Positions 16,797 to 25,336 of a stretch of DNA of 64,000 nucleotides are shown here, one piece after another. The position numbers and the translations under genes are program-made. Under the pieces are notes generated by a model. It was given only the letters and a program-made list of their open reading frames with translations. It was not told where the DNA came from and ran no database searches. Within the stretch, counting starts at the first letter, position 1. Each line of letters starts with the position of its first letter. The DNA is taken from the NCBI RefSeq assembly GCF_001509835.1, contig NZ_JXTJ01000003.1, positions 434,001 to 498,000 on the forward strand. Direction: 5' to 3'. This DNA is from Allobosea sp. WAO (GTDB lineage: Bacteria; Pseudomonadota; Alphaproteobacteria; Rhizobiales; Beijerinckiaceae).

Positions 16797-18575
16797 ATGA
16801 CCCTGCCGCAGATTCTCTCCTGCTCGCTCGTCGCCGCGATGATGGCTGCCTTCGTCTGGGGGCGTCTGCGCTACGACGTGGTTGCGCTGCTGGCGCTGCT
16901 CGCCGGCGTCGTGCTCGGCGTCGTACAGCCGAAGGACGCCTTCAAGGGTTTCTCCGACGACATCGTCATCATCGTCGCCAGTGCCCTGATCGTCAGCGCC
17001 GCGGTGGCGCGTTCCGGCCTCGTCGAGAGCGCGCTCTCGCGCATCGCGCCCGCCTTGCGCACGACCCAGACCCAGGTCATGGCGCTGGTCTTCACGGTCG
17101 CGGTGATGTCGGCGATCATCAAGAACATCGGCGCGCTCGCGATGATGCTGCCTATCGCCTATCAGCTCGCGCGCAAGGACGGGAAGTCGCCCTCGGTCTT
17201 CCTGATGCCGATGGCCTTCGCCTCGCTGCTCGGCGGCATCGTCACCCTCGTCGGAACCTCGCCCAACGTCATCGTCTCGCGGGTCCGCGAGGAGCTTGGC
17301 GGCGAGCCTTTCGCCATGTTCGACTTCACCCCGGTTGGCATCGGCGTCGCCTTCGCAGGCTGCCTCTTCCTCGGTTTCGGCTACCGGCTCCTGCCGAAGG
17401 ACCGGCAGGGCTCGGCCTCGCTCGACCAGGCGCTCGACATCAAGGACTACGTCACCGAGGCGCGGATACCCGCCAACGCGCCGCTGAGTGGCCGCACCAT
17501 CGCCGATCTCAGGAAGCCGGCCGATGGCGAGGTCGATGTCGTCGCCATCCTGCGCGGCGGCAAGCGCCGGCAGGCGCCGTTGCCAGACGCCAGCCTGAAG
17601 GCCGGCGACATCGTGCTGCTGCGCGGCGAGGCCAAGGCGCTGGAGCGCGTCGTCGCCGAAGGCAAGCTCGAGCTCGTCGGCCAGAACCGCCCGACCGAGA
17701 CCGAGGGCTCGCTCGATCCCGCCCGCACCGGCGAGGCCGTGGTGACGCAAGGCTCGCTCCTCGCCGGCGCGACAGCCGCTGAGCTCGATCTGCACGCCCG
17801 CTTCCAGGTCAACCTGCTCGGTATCAGCCGCGCCGGCGAGCGCTTCACCGAGCGGCTACGCGATATCCGCCTCGCCGATGGCGACGTCGTCCTGCTGCAG
17901 GGCGACGAGAAGCTCCTGCCGGAGCGCCTGCGCGAGCTCGGCCTGCTGCCGCTGGCGGCGCGCAGCCTGTCGCTGGGCAGCGCCCGCAAGCGCCTGATCA
18001 CCGGCGCGATCGTCGTCGGCACGGTGGCGGTGGTGGCGCTCGGCCTGGTTCCTGTCGCGATCGCCTTCTTCTCGGCCGCGGTGCTGCTGCTGGCGCTGCG
18101 GGCGCTCTCGCTGCGCGATGCCTATGCTTCGGTCGAGGCGCCGATCCTCGTCATGCTCGCGGCGCTGATCCCTGTCAGCGACAGCCTGCGTACCACCGGC
18201 ACGACGGATCTCTTTGCCGGCTGGCTGGCGCAGGCGGGCGCGGGCCTGCCGGGCTGGGGTGCGGTCGGGCTGATCCTGGTCGCCGCCATGGCGGTGACGC
18301 CGTTTCTCAACAATGCCGCGACGGTTCTGGTCATGGCGCCGATCGGCGCCGGCTTCGCCAAGACGCTCGGCTACAATCCCGATGCCTTCCTGATGGCGGT
18401 GGCGATCGGCGCGGCCTGCGATTTCCTCACCCCGATCGGCCATCAGTGCAATACGCTGGTGATGGGCCCCGGCGGCTACCGCTTCGGCGACTATGCCCGG
18501 CTCGGCGCGCCCTTGTCGCTGCTGGTCATACTGCTGACCGTGCCGCTGATCCTCTGGGTCTGGCCGCTGCGCTGA
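16797..18575 (+). CDS. SLC13-family anion permease with two RCK_C (TrkA-C) domains
   Basis: The 592-residue inner-membrane protein has the divalent anion:Na+ symporter architecture: two hydrophobic halves separated by a soluble middle region of about residues 205-380 that looks like two TrkA-C-type domains (each ending with a VVLLQGDEKLL- or IVLLRGEAKAL-like strand). Family signatures include ALAMMLPIAYQLAR, VGTSPNVIV and the C-terminal FLTPIGHQCNTLVMGPGGY. Such carriers take up sulfate, dicarboxylates or tellurite/arsenite-type anions; the substrate cannot be fixed here. It shares its orientation with corA. Confidence 0.9.
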   Translation: MTLPQILSCSLVAAMMAAFVWGRLRYDVVALLALLAGVVLGVVQPKDAFKGFSDDIVIIVASALIVSAAVARSGLVESALSRIAPALRTTQTQVMALVFTVAVMSAIIKNIGALAMMLPIAYQLARKDGKSPSVFLMPMAFASLLGGIVTLVGTSPNVIVSRVREELGGEPFAMFDFTPVGIGVAFAGCLFLGFGYRLLPKDRQGSASLDQALDIKDYVTEARIPANAPLSGRTIADLRKPADGEVDVVAILRGGKRRQAPLPDASLKAGDIVLLRGEAKALERVVAEGKLELVGQNRPTETEGSLDPARTGEAVVTQGSLLAGATAAELDLHARFQVNLLGISRAGERFTERLRDIRLADGDVVLLQGDEKLLPERLRELGLLPLAARSLSLGSARKRLITGAIVVGTVAVVALGLVPVAIAFFSAAVLLLALRALSLRDAYASVEAPILVMLAALIPVSDSLRTTGTTDLFAGWLAQAGAGLPGWGAVGLILVAAMAVTPFLNNAATVLVMAPIGAGFAKTLGYNPDAFLMAVAIGAACDFLTPIGHQCNTLVMGPGGYRFGDYARLGAPLSLLVILLTVPLILWVWPLR

Positions 18576-18584
18576 AGCTCGCCT

Positions 18585-19325
18585 CTAGGGCTTGCGCGCC
18601 GCCGCCTGCACCGTGCCGAGCAGGTCCTTCACGATCTTCATGTCGCCTGCCAGATAGATGTCGTGCAGCACATGGGCCTCGTCGAGCCGGCCGAGCTCGG
18701 CGATGAAGGCGTCGTAGATGCGCAGATACTCTTCGCTGAGATGGGCCAGTTCCTCGCGATCCTCCTCTGTGCCGACAGCCTCCGGCAAGGCCGGCGAGGA
18801 TGGCCGCAGGGCGTCGATCAGGCCGAAGAAGAAGATGTCCCGGTCGCCCTTGCTGTATCGGTCCCAGGCCTGGGCGATGCGCTCCTCCTCGATGCCGCCG
18901 GCCAGCCGCCAGAGGTCGCAGGCATAGGAGGCGAGCAGGTCGGTGTAGAAGGCGATGACGCGCATCAGCACGTCGCGCCGCGAATGCGCCTCGCTGCTGA
19001 CCAGCGCCGCCGCCTGCTCGCTCTGCTGGCGGACGGATTCTTGCATCTCCTTGACCTGGAGCGCCAGCGAGCGGGAGTTCAGCGACAGTTCCGCACCCTG
19101 CTGGAAATAGCCGATCACCAGCCAGATGAAGGCGAGGGGGGCGACGACGCCGGAGAGGAAGTCGCCGATATCGTTGAGCCGCAGCCCGTCCGGGAAGCCG
19201 ACATGCCAGAGCAGCCATGAGCCCATCGCGAGCCATGCGGTGGTGACGACCAGACCGGCGATCGTCATTTGCCGCTTCTGTCGCCGCAGCGTCCGTTCCA
19301 TTTGCGCGGGAGGTTCGCTCATCAT
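18585..19325 (-). CDS. Uncharacterised two-helix membrane protein with coiled coil
   Basis: The 246-residue product has two N-terminal membrane helices (about residues 20-41 and 54-74) separated by a short loop with DIGDFLSG, then a coiled-coil-like stretch (LSLNSRSLALQVKEMQESVRQ) and a helical, acidic cytoplasmic domain. The FLSGVVAPLAFIWLVIGYFQQG motif is shared with many unnamed proteobacterial proteins, none with a function known to me. Tandem ATGs at 19325 and 19322 are the likely start; an in-frame ATG at 19370 lacks a ribosome site. It converges on the SLC13 gene with nine bases between. Confidence 0.75.
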   Translation of the reverse strand: MMSEPPAQMERTLRRQKRQMTIAGLVVTTAWLAMGSWLLWHVGFPDGLRLNDIGDFLSGVVAPLAFIWLVIGYFQQGAELSLNSRSLALQVKEMQESVRQQSEQAAALVSSEAHSRRDVLMRVIAFYTDLLASYACDLWRLAGGIEEERIAQAWDRYSKGDRDIFFFGLIDALRPSSPALPEAVGTEEDREELAHLSEEYLRIYDAFIAELGRLDEAHVLHDIYLAGDMKIVKDLLGTVQAAARKP

Positions 19326-19431
19326 CGGCCCGTCTCGTCGCGCCGCTCTTGGGACGTCGCAGTCAGGCACAATGTGCCGCGACCGTCCGGGGTTGGCCGT
19401 TGCGCAGAGTAAAGGGCCTGCGGCCGATACG

Positions 19432-19460
19432 AAAAGGGGGAGCGCCGGGCTCCCCCTTTA
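19432..19460 (-). terminator. Rho-independent terminator of the TRAP binding-protein gene
   Basis: Read on the minus strand, AAAGGGGGAGC pairs with GCTCCCCCTTT across a short CCGGC-type loop and is followed by TTTTCG. It lies immediately after the stop codon of the leftward TRAP-type binding protein (19466). Stem, loop and T-run are all visible. Confidence 0.8.
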
Positions 19461-19465
19461 AGACC

Positions 19466-20560
19466 TTACCGGGCGCGCCGGATCAGGTTGGCGATGTTGA
19501 TGTCGTAGGGCAGTTCGCTGACCTGCCACCACAGCGAGGTCGCATCGCGATAGGCCATGACCTCGCCGAGGATCTTCTTGAAGGTTGGGTTGCTCGCGTT
19601 GATCTCGTCATAGGTCTGCTGGGCAGCATTGAAGCTCGCTTCCATGATAGCCGGCGAGAACGGGCGCAGGATGGCGCCGGCAGCGACCACGCGCTTCAGC
19701 GCGATCGGGTTCTCGTGATCGTACTTCGCCTGCATCCACTGGTTGGTGGCGGCGCAGGCATCGCTCAGCACGGCCTTGTAGCGGGCCGGCAGCTCATCCC
19801 ATTTCGCGCGGTTGATCATCATCGAGATCACCGTGCCCTGGTCCCACCAGCCCGGGTAGTAATAGTACTTCGCCACCCGGTAGAGGCCGAGCTTCTCGTC
19901 GTCATAGGGGCCGGTCCATTCGGCCGCGTCGATGGTGCCGCGCTCCAGCGAGGAATAGAGGTCGCCGCCGCCGATCTGCTGCGGCACGACGCCGAGCTTG
20001 AGCAGGACATTGCCGGCGAGCCCGCCGACGCGGAACTTGATGCCCTTCAGATCCTCGACGGTGTTGATCTCCTTGCGGAACCAGCCGCCCATCTGCACGC
20101 CGGTGTTGCCGGCCGGGAGCGCGTAGAGATTGTGCTTGGCGTAGAACTCGTTGAGCACGTCGTTCCCGCCACCGACCGTCAGCCAGGCATTGGTCTGGCG
20201 GGCATTGGGGCCGAACGGGACGCAGGTGCCGAAGGCGAAGGCAGGGTCGATGCCGATGCCGTAATAGCTGCAGGTATGGCAGCATTCGACGGTGTTCTTG
20301 GACGTCGCGTCGATCACCGCCGCGCCGCCGGGGACGATCTCGCCGGCCGCGAAGGGCTGGATCTGGAACTGCCCGTCCGTGGCCTCGCTGACCCGGCGCG
20401 CCAGCTCAAGCGAGCCGCCATAGAGCGTGTCGAGAGACTTCGGGAAGGCCGAGACCAGCCGCCAGCGGACGGAGGGCGCCGATTGCGCGATGGCGGGGCT
20501 CGCGATCGGGGCGGCGAATGCCGCAGTCGCGCCGGCTGCAAGGAATTGGCGTCTCTTCAT
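19466..20560 (-). CDS. TRAP-type (DctP family) substrate-binding protein
   Basis: The 364-residue protein begins MKRRQFLAAGATAAFAAP, a probable Tat-type signal peptide, and the mature part has the DctP fold with VRWRLVSAFPKSLDTLYGG, KGIKFRVGGLAGNVLLKLG and GTIDAAEWTGPYDD. This subgroup (TakP-like) binds 2-oxo acids or similar monocarboxylates in the periplasm, with the conserved arginine in the FRVGG segment contacting the carboxylate. DctQ and DctM membrane subunits are absent from the window. GGAGAG precedes the ATG; the frame is open upstream to 20701 without a signal-peptide-like start. Confidence 0.92.
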   Translation of the reverse strand: MKRRQFLAAGATAAFAAPIASPAIAQSAPSVRWRLVSAFPKSLDTLYGGSLELARRVSEATDGQFQIQPFAAGEIVPGGAAVIDATSKNTVECCHTCSYYGIGIDPAFAFGTCVPFGPNARQTNAWLTVGGGNDVLNEFYAKHNLYALPAGNTGVQMGGWFRKEINTVEDLKGIKFRVGGLAGNVLLKLGVVPQQIGGGDLYSSLERGTIDAAEWTGPYDDEKLGLYRVAKYYYYPGWWDQGTVISMMINRAKWDELPARYKAVLSDACAATNQWMQAKYDHENPIALKRVVAAGAILRPFSPAIMEASFNAAQQTYDEINASNPTFKKILGEVMAYRDATSLWWQVSELPYDINIANLIRRAR

Positions 20561-20856
20561 CGATGTTCTCTCCAGGCGTTGACCGCAGCTTTTGTCCGGC
20601 GTGCCGGTGCGGTTCGTTGAAAGCGCCGTTTGGTTAGCAGCGGTGTCCCGAGGCCGACAGGCCCGGAGGCGCACGCCTGCCCCGCGTTCTCTTGCCGGCA
20701 AAGGGATAAAACTCGCCGGGAATCGAGATGGAGTAGAATGATCCTGTCGCGGGCTGCGCGCAAAACAGAAATCTGCTCCTTCGCCTTATCTGCTGCGGCG
20801 CATTATATCCTCGCGTATAAATAGAGCCGCACGGCGGCGATTGACGAGTTCCTGCC
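20561..20856. promoter_or_regulatory. Divergent intergenic region between the TRAP binding protein and SLC1 symporter
   Basis: The 296-base gap must hold both promoters. It is the most A/T-rich spot in its surroundings and contains a small dyad, TTATA-N8-TATAA (20803-20807 and 20816-20820), 37 bases upstream of the SLC1 start. Whether this is a promoter element or an operator cannot be decided from sequence alone. No gene was recognised in it. Confidence 0.35.
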
Positions 20857-22224
20857 ATGACAACGATGACGTCCCCAGCCGGCGTGAAGAGCGCCGGCAC
20901 AAAGCCGTTCTATTCCAGCTTCGGCTTTCAGGTCCTGCTGGCCATGGTGGTCGGGCTCCTGCTCGGCTGGGTCGCGCGTACTATCGGCCCGGATGCGGCC
21001 GGGCAGCCGAACGGGCTGACCGTCGCACTCCAGACCACCGGCTCGATCTTCGTGCAGCTGCTGCAGGCGCTGGTACCGCCGCTGATCTTCACGGCGATCG
21101 TCGCCTCGATCAGCAATCTCCGGCAGCTTTCCAACGCGGCCGCCCTGGTCTGGCAGACGCTGCTCTGGTTCGCCGTCACCGCTTTCATCGCGGTGCTGAT
21201 CGGCATCGCGCTCGGCCTGATCATCCAGCCCGGCCTGAATTCCGGCGTCGCGGCCGCAAGCGCAAAGGCGCCCGCGACGGTCGGCTCCTGGCTCGATTTC
21301 CTGAAGGGCCTCGTGCCCGCCAACATGCTCGGCCTGCAGGCGACGACCCGCGTCGAAGGCGGCGCGGCGACAACCCGGCTCGGCTTCAACGTGCTGCAAT
21401 TGCTGGTGATCTCGATCGTCGTCGGCGTCGCGGCGCTGAAGGTCGGCGAGCGGGCCAACAGCTTCCTTGCCTTCAACGAGTCGCTGCTGGCCATCGTCCG
21501 CAAGATCCTCTGGTGGGTGATCCGGCTGACGCCGATCGGCACGGTCGGCCTGCTCGGCAATGCCGTCGCGCAATATGGCTGGCAGACCTTGCAGCAGCTC
21601 TCCTGGTACGCCTTCGCGATCTATCTCGGCCTCGCGATCGTGCTGCTGATCGTCTATCCCGTCCTGCTCCTGCTGCACGGTCTCTCGCCGGCGCGCTTCT
21701 TCGCAGGCGCCTGGCCGGCGATCCAGCTCGCCTTCGTCTCGCGCTCCTCGGTCGGCACCTTGCCAGTGACCGAGGCCGTGACCGAGAAGAGCCTCGGCGT
21801 GCCCCGGGAATACGCAGCCTTCGCCGTGCCGCTCGGCGCGACCACCAAGATGGATGGCTGCGCCGCGATCTATCCGGCGATCTCGGCGATCTTCGTCGCG
21901 CAGTTCTACGGCCTGCCGCTCGGCCTGCAGGAATATGTGCTGATCGTCTTCGTCTCGGTGATCGGCTCGGCGGCGACCGCAGGCCTCACCGGCGCGACGG
22001 TGATGCTGACCTTGACGCTCTCTACGCTTGGCCTGCCGCTCGCCGGCGTCGGCCTCCTGCTCGCGATCGACCCGATCCTCGACATGGGCCGCACTGCGGT
22101 GAACGTCGCCGGCCAGGCTCTGGTGCCGACCATCGTCGCCAAGCGCCAGGGCATGCTCGATCAGGCGCAATACGACCGTGCCGGCGACATCGACGCGCTC
22201 GAGGCGGAGGCGCAGACCGCCTGA
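20857..22224 (+). CDS. Dicarboxylate/amino acid:cation symporter (SLC1/DAACS family)
   Basis: The 455-residue inner-membrane carrier has the SLC1 topology, with the hairpin serine-rich loop SRSSVGTLPVTEAVTEKS and the conserved VPLGATTKMDGCAAIYPAI segment (family pattern PLGATxNMDG) and the late transmembrane motif DPILDMGRTAVNVAGQAL. Family members import C4-dicarboxylates, glutamate or neutral amino acids with H+ or Na+. Here TKMDG replaces the usual TINMDG. The gene is transcribed away from an orphan TRAP binding protein, so both may respond to the same organic acid. Confidence 0.92.
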   Translation: MTTMTSPAGVKSAGTKPFYSSFGFQVLLAMVVGLLLGWVARTIGPDAAGQPNGLTVALQTTGSIFVQLLQALVPPLIFTAIVASISNLRQLSNAAALVWQTLLWFAVTAFIAVLIGIALGLIIQPGLNSGVAAASAKAPATVGSWLDFLKGLVPANMLGLQATTRVEGGAATTRLGFNVLQLLVISIVVGVAALKVGERANSFLAFNESLLAIVRKILWWVIRLTPIGTVGLLGNAVAQYGWQTLQQLSWYAFAIYLGLAIVLLIVYPVLLLLHGLSPARFFAGAWPAIQLAFVSRSSVGTLPVTEAVTEKSLGVPREYAAFAVPLGATTKMDGCAAIYPAISAIFVAQFYGLPLGLQEYVLIVFVSVIGSAATAGLTGATVMLTLTLSTLGLPLAGVGLLLAIDPILDMGRTAVNVAGQALVPTIVAKRQGMLDQAQYDRAGDIDALEAEAQTA

Positions 22225-22253
22225 GGCGGCACTGCACCGGCTGGGCCATGGCC

Positions 22254-22826
22254 TCAGCGCGGCGGGAGCTGCGAAAGCAGCGCCTCGCCGCGCGGCGACA
22301 GCCGGTAACCCACTTCGAGGCTCTCGGTCAGCCCGAGGACTTTCAGCTTGCGCACATCCTGCTTGAAGGCGAGCGTCTCGCGGCCGATGAGGGCGGCGAG
22401 TTCCGGCGCGCGGCGGCCGGGATGGGCCGCGATCAGGGCAAGCGTTGCCGCCGTCCAGGGGCGGCGGGTATCGAGCCGGCCAAGGCGCGCTGCAAGCGCC
22501 TCGACCTCGTCCGCATCGAGCTCGGCCGCTTCGCGCAGCGCGAGCCGCGGATCGGGGCCCGCAAGGTGGAGGCGGATGCGGTAGAGGTCGCCTTCCCGGC
22601 CGGCGAGGCTCGCCAGCGCTGCCTCGCGCGAGGCGAAGCCGGCGGCTGTCGCCTCTGCGTCGTCGATATCGGCCTCGCTGACCAGCTCGACCGCCTCGAT
22701 CGCAAGCACTCCGGCAGCCGTCGTCAGGCTGCCGCCGCTGCGGACGCTCGGCCGGCGCCAGCGTCGCAACACCCGGGTGATGCTGCCCTCGGCGATGCCT
22801 GCAAGCGTTCGCCGGTCGAGCAGCAT
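22254..22826 (-). CDS. ASCH/PUA-like domain protein of unknown function
   Basis: The 190-residue protein starts MLLDRRTLAGIAEGSITRVL and continues RRWRRPSVRSGGSLTT, a pattern typical of ASCH (PUA-related) proteins that are predicted to bind RNA or nucleotides. A second half (residues ~110-190) looks like a small winged helix (AHPGRRAPELAALIGRETLAFKQDVRKLKVLGL). It begins four bases after the cysK stop codon and is therefore cotranscribed with it. Role unknown; a regulatory or RNA-binding function is inference. Confidence 0.75.
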   Translation of the reverse strand: MLLDRRTLAGIAEGSITRVLRRWRRPSVRSGGSLTTAAGVLAIEAVELVSEADIDDAEATAAGFASREAALASLAGREGDLYRIRLHLAGPDPRLALREAAELDADEVEALAARLGRLDTRRPWTAATLALIAAHPGRRAPELAALIGRETLAFKQDVRKLKVLGLTESLEVGYRLSPRGEALLSQLPPR

Positions 22827-22830
22827 GGGT

Positions 22831-23874
22831 TCAGGCCATCACCTTGGCCATGACATCCTTCAACCCGCCATTGCGTTCGAGCCAGCCGGGCACCGGCAGG
22901 TTCTTCGAGCGCAGGAACTCCGGATTGAACAGCTTCGACTGATAGCGCGTGCCGTAATCGCAGAGGACGGTCACGATGGTGTGGCCGGGGCCGAGCTCTC
23001 TCGCCAGCCGGATCGCGCCGGCGACGTTGATGCCCGAGGAGCCGCCAAGGCACAGACCCTCTTCCTCGAGCAGCTGGAAGCAGAGCGGGATCGCTTCCTC
23101 GTCCGGGATCTGGAAGGCGACGTCGATCGGCGCGTTCTCGATGTTCTTGGTGATCCGGCCCTGGCCGATGCCTTCGGTGATCGAGGACCCTTCGGCCTTC
23201 AATTCGCCGGTCTTGTAATAGGAGTAGAGCGCCGCGCCCATCGGATCGGCGAGGCCGATCCGGACCTTCGGGTTGAAGCCCTTCAGCGCGATGGCGACGC
23301 CGGCGAGCGTGCCGCCCGTGCCGACGGCGCAGATGAAGCCGTCGACCTTGCCGTCGGTCTGCTGCCAGATCTCCGGCCCGGTCGTCTCGATATGGCCTTG
23401 CCGGTTGGCGACATTGTCGAACTGGTTGGCCCAGATCGCGCCATTGGGGTCGGTCTTGGCCAGTTCCTCGGCGAGGCGGCCGGAGACCTTCACATAGTTG
23501 TTGGGATTGACGTAGCCGACGGCCGGGACCTCGACGAGCGTCGCGCCGGCGAGCCGCAACATGTCCTTCTTTTCCTGGCTCTGCGTCTCCGGGATGACGA
23601 TCACGGAGCGGTAGCCGAGCGCGTTGCCGACCAGCGCGAGCCCGATGCCGGTATTGCCGGCCGTGCCCTCGACGATGACGCCGCCGGGGCGGAGCGAACC
23701 GCGCTTTTCGGCATCGCGGATGATGGCGAGCGCGGCACGGTCCTTGACCGACTGGCCGGGATTCATGAACTCGGCCTTGCCGAGGATTTCGCAGCCGGTT
23801 TCCTGCGAGGCGCGCTTCAGCCGGATCAGGGGGGTGTTGCCGATCGCCTCGACGACGCCGTTGCGGATAGTCAT
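22831..23874 (-). CDS. cysK: Cysteine synthase A (O-acetylserine sulfhydrylase)
   Basis: The 347-residue PLP enzyme makes cysteine from O-acetylserine and sulfide. The PLP lysine lies in GQSVKDRAAL (near residue 43), the substrate loop reads EGTAGNTGIGLA rather than the commoner TSGNTGIGLA, and the PLP phosphate loop is AVGTGGTLAG. The C-terminal extension makes it longer than enterobacterial CysK (about 320). ATG at 23874 follows AGAGGAAG; the frame is open further upstream but not protein-like. It is the first gene of a two-gene unit with the ASCH-like protein. Confidence 0.92.
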   Translation of the reverse strand: MTIRNGVVEAIGNTPLIRLKRASQETGCEILGKAEFMNPGQSVKDRAALAIIRDAEKRGSLRPGGVIVEGTAGNTGIGLALVGNALGYRSVIVIPETQSQEKKDMLRLAGATLVEVPAVGYVNPNNYVKVSGRLAEELAKTDPNGAIWANQFDNVANRQGHIETTGPEIWQQTDGKVDGFICAVGTGGTLAGVAIALKGFNPKVRIGLADPMGAALYSYYKTGELKAEGSSITEGIGQGRITKNIENAPIDVAFQIPDEEAIPLCFQLLEEEGLCLGGSSGINVAGAIRLARELGPGHTIVTVLCDYGTRYQSKLFNPEFLRSKNLPVPGWLERNGGLKDVMAKVMA

Positions 23875-24054
23875 GGCCACTTCCTCTTTGGCCTGCCGCC
23901 GGTCCGATCCCGGCCGGGCGCAGCAGGTCGCCAACATAATCGGTTCGCCCGGGACTTCACGGGATAGTTCTTCCAAATCTCAGCGAAAAAAGATGATGAT
24001 TTCCCTCCCGGCGCAGGAACTGATAGGCCACGCCTCTTCTTCAACCCTGCCCGG

Positions 24055-25317
24055 ATGCGCATGTCTGCTCTTGCCATGAATGAAACCCTGACGATCGCGC
24101 GGCTCGGCCAGCGCGGCGACGGCGTGGCCGAGACGACGGACGGCCAGGTCTTCGTACCTTTCGCGCTGCCGGGCGAGAGCGTTCGCGCGGTGCGGGACGG
24201 CGAACGGGCGCAAGTCGTCGAGATCCTGGCGCCATCCGCCTCGCGCATCGCCGCGATCTGTCCGCTCTTCACCCGCTGCGGCGGCTGCGTCGCCCAGCAC
24301 ATGGGTGAGGGGCTCTATGCCGAATGGAAGCGCCAGCAGGTCGTGACGGCGCTCGGGCGCGTTGCCGCCGGGGTCGCGGTCGAGCCGCCGCTCGACGCCC
24401 ATGGCACCGGGCGCCGGCGCGTCACGTTCCACGCCCGGCGCGAGGATGACGGCATGCGCATCGGCTTCATGGCGGCGCGCAGCCATGACCTGATCGCCGT
24501 CGATTCCTGCCCGGTGCTGGCGCCCGGGTTGTCGCGCGCGCCCGCTGTCGCCCAGCTCCTCGCCAACCGGCTCGGCGGCTCGAACAAGCCGCTCGATCTG
24601 CAGATCACCGCTTCCGAAGCCGGGCTTGACGTTGATATCCGCGGGCATGGCCCGGCCGGCAATTCGCTGCGCCGAACCTTGACCGAGGCGGCCGAACGGC
24701 TCGATCTCGCGCGGCTCTCCATGCATGGCGACATCGTCGTCGAGCGGCGCGCGCCCTTCCATGTCATGGGCAAGGCGGCGGTCACGCCGGGCCCGGGCGG
24801 CTTCCTGCAGGCGACGGCGCGCGGCGAGGAGATACTGGCCGAGCTCGTCCTCGCGGCGCTGCCGAAGGCGAAGCGCGTCGCCGATCTCTTCGCCGGCTGC
24901 GGCCCGTTCAGCTTCCGTCTCGCGGAGCGCTGCCACGTCACCGCCTTCGAGAGCGACAAGACGGCGGTGCAGGCGCTGCAGCGCGCCGCGAGCCGGGCGC
25001 AGGGGCTGAAGCCGATCGCGGCCGAGGTCCGCGATCTCTTCCGCCGGCCGCTGCTCGAGCATGAACTCTCCGCTTTCGATGCCGTCGTGCTCGATCCGCC
25101 GCGCGCCGGAGCGGAGGCGCAGGTCAGGCGGCTCGCGGGATCGAAAGTGCCCGTCGTCGCCTATGTCTCCTGCGATGTCGGCAGCTTCGCGCGCGACGCG
25201 GCGCTTTTGGTCGCAGGCGGCTATGCGTTGGAACGCGTGACGCCGGTCGATCAGTTCCGCTATTCCGCTCACATCGAACTCGTCGGCGTCTTCCGCAAGG
25301 CTGCCGGCCCCAAGTGA
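24055..25317 (+). CDS. Class I SAM-dependent RNA methyltransferase (TrmA/RlmD family)
   Basis: The 420-residue enzyme has an N-terminal TRAM-like domain (IARLGQRGDGVAE), the cysteines of a probable iron-sulfur cluster (CPLFTRCGGCVAQH and an earlier/later Cys such as DSCPVL), the SAM motif DLFAGCGPFSFRLAE and the catalytic cysteine in YVSCDVGSFARD with the VVLDPPRAG motif. Homologues place m5U in 23S rRNA (U747/U1939). Which uridine is methylated here is not determinable. ATG codons at 24055, 24061 and 24076 are possible starts. The hydroxyacid dehydrogenase follows after 19 bases. Confidence 0.9.
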   Translation: MRMSALAMNETLTIARLGQRGDGVAETTDGQVFVPFALPGESVRAVRDGERAQVVEILAPSASRIAAICPLFTRCGGCVAQHMGEGLYAEWKRQQVVTALGRVAAGVAVEPPLDAHGTGRRRVTFHARREDDGMRIGFMAARSHDLIAVDSCPVLAPGLSRAPAVAQLLANRLGGSNKPLDLQITASEAGLDVDIRGHGPAGNSLRRTLTEAAERLDLARLSMHGDIVVERRAPFHVMGKAAVTPGPGGFLQATARGEEILAELVLAALPKAKRVADLFAGCGPFSFRLAERCHVTAFESDKTAVQALQRAASRAQGLKPIAAEVRDLFRRPLLEHELSAFDAVVLDPPRAGAEAQVRRLAGSKVPVVAYVSCDVGSFARDAALLVAGGYALERVTPVDQFRYSAHIELVGVFRKAAGPK

Positions 25318-25336
25318 TCACGTCTCGGGAGGCAGG

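Noticed and set aside
22221..22257. CTGAGGC/GCCTCAG dyad as terminator between the SLC1 and ASCH genes
   Set aside because: The arms are only seven bases with a 23-base loop and overlap both stop codons; there is no T-run.
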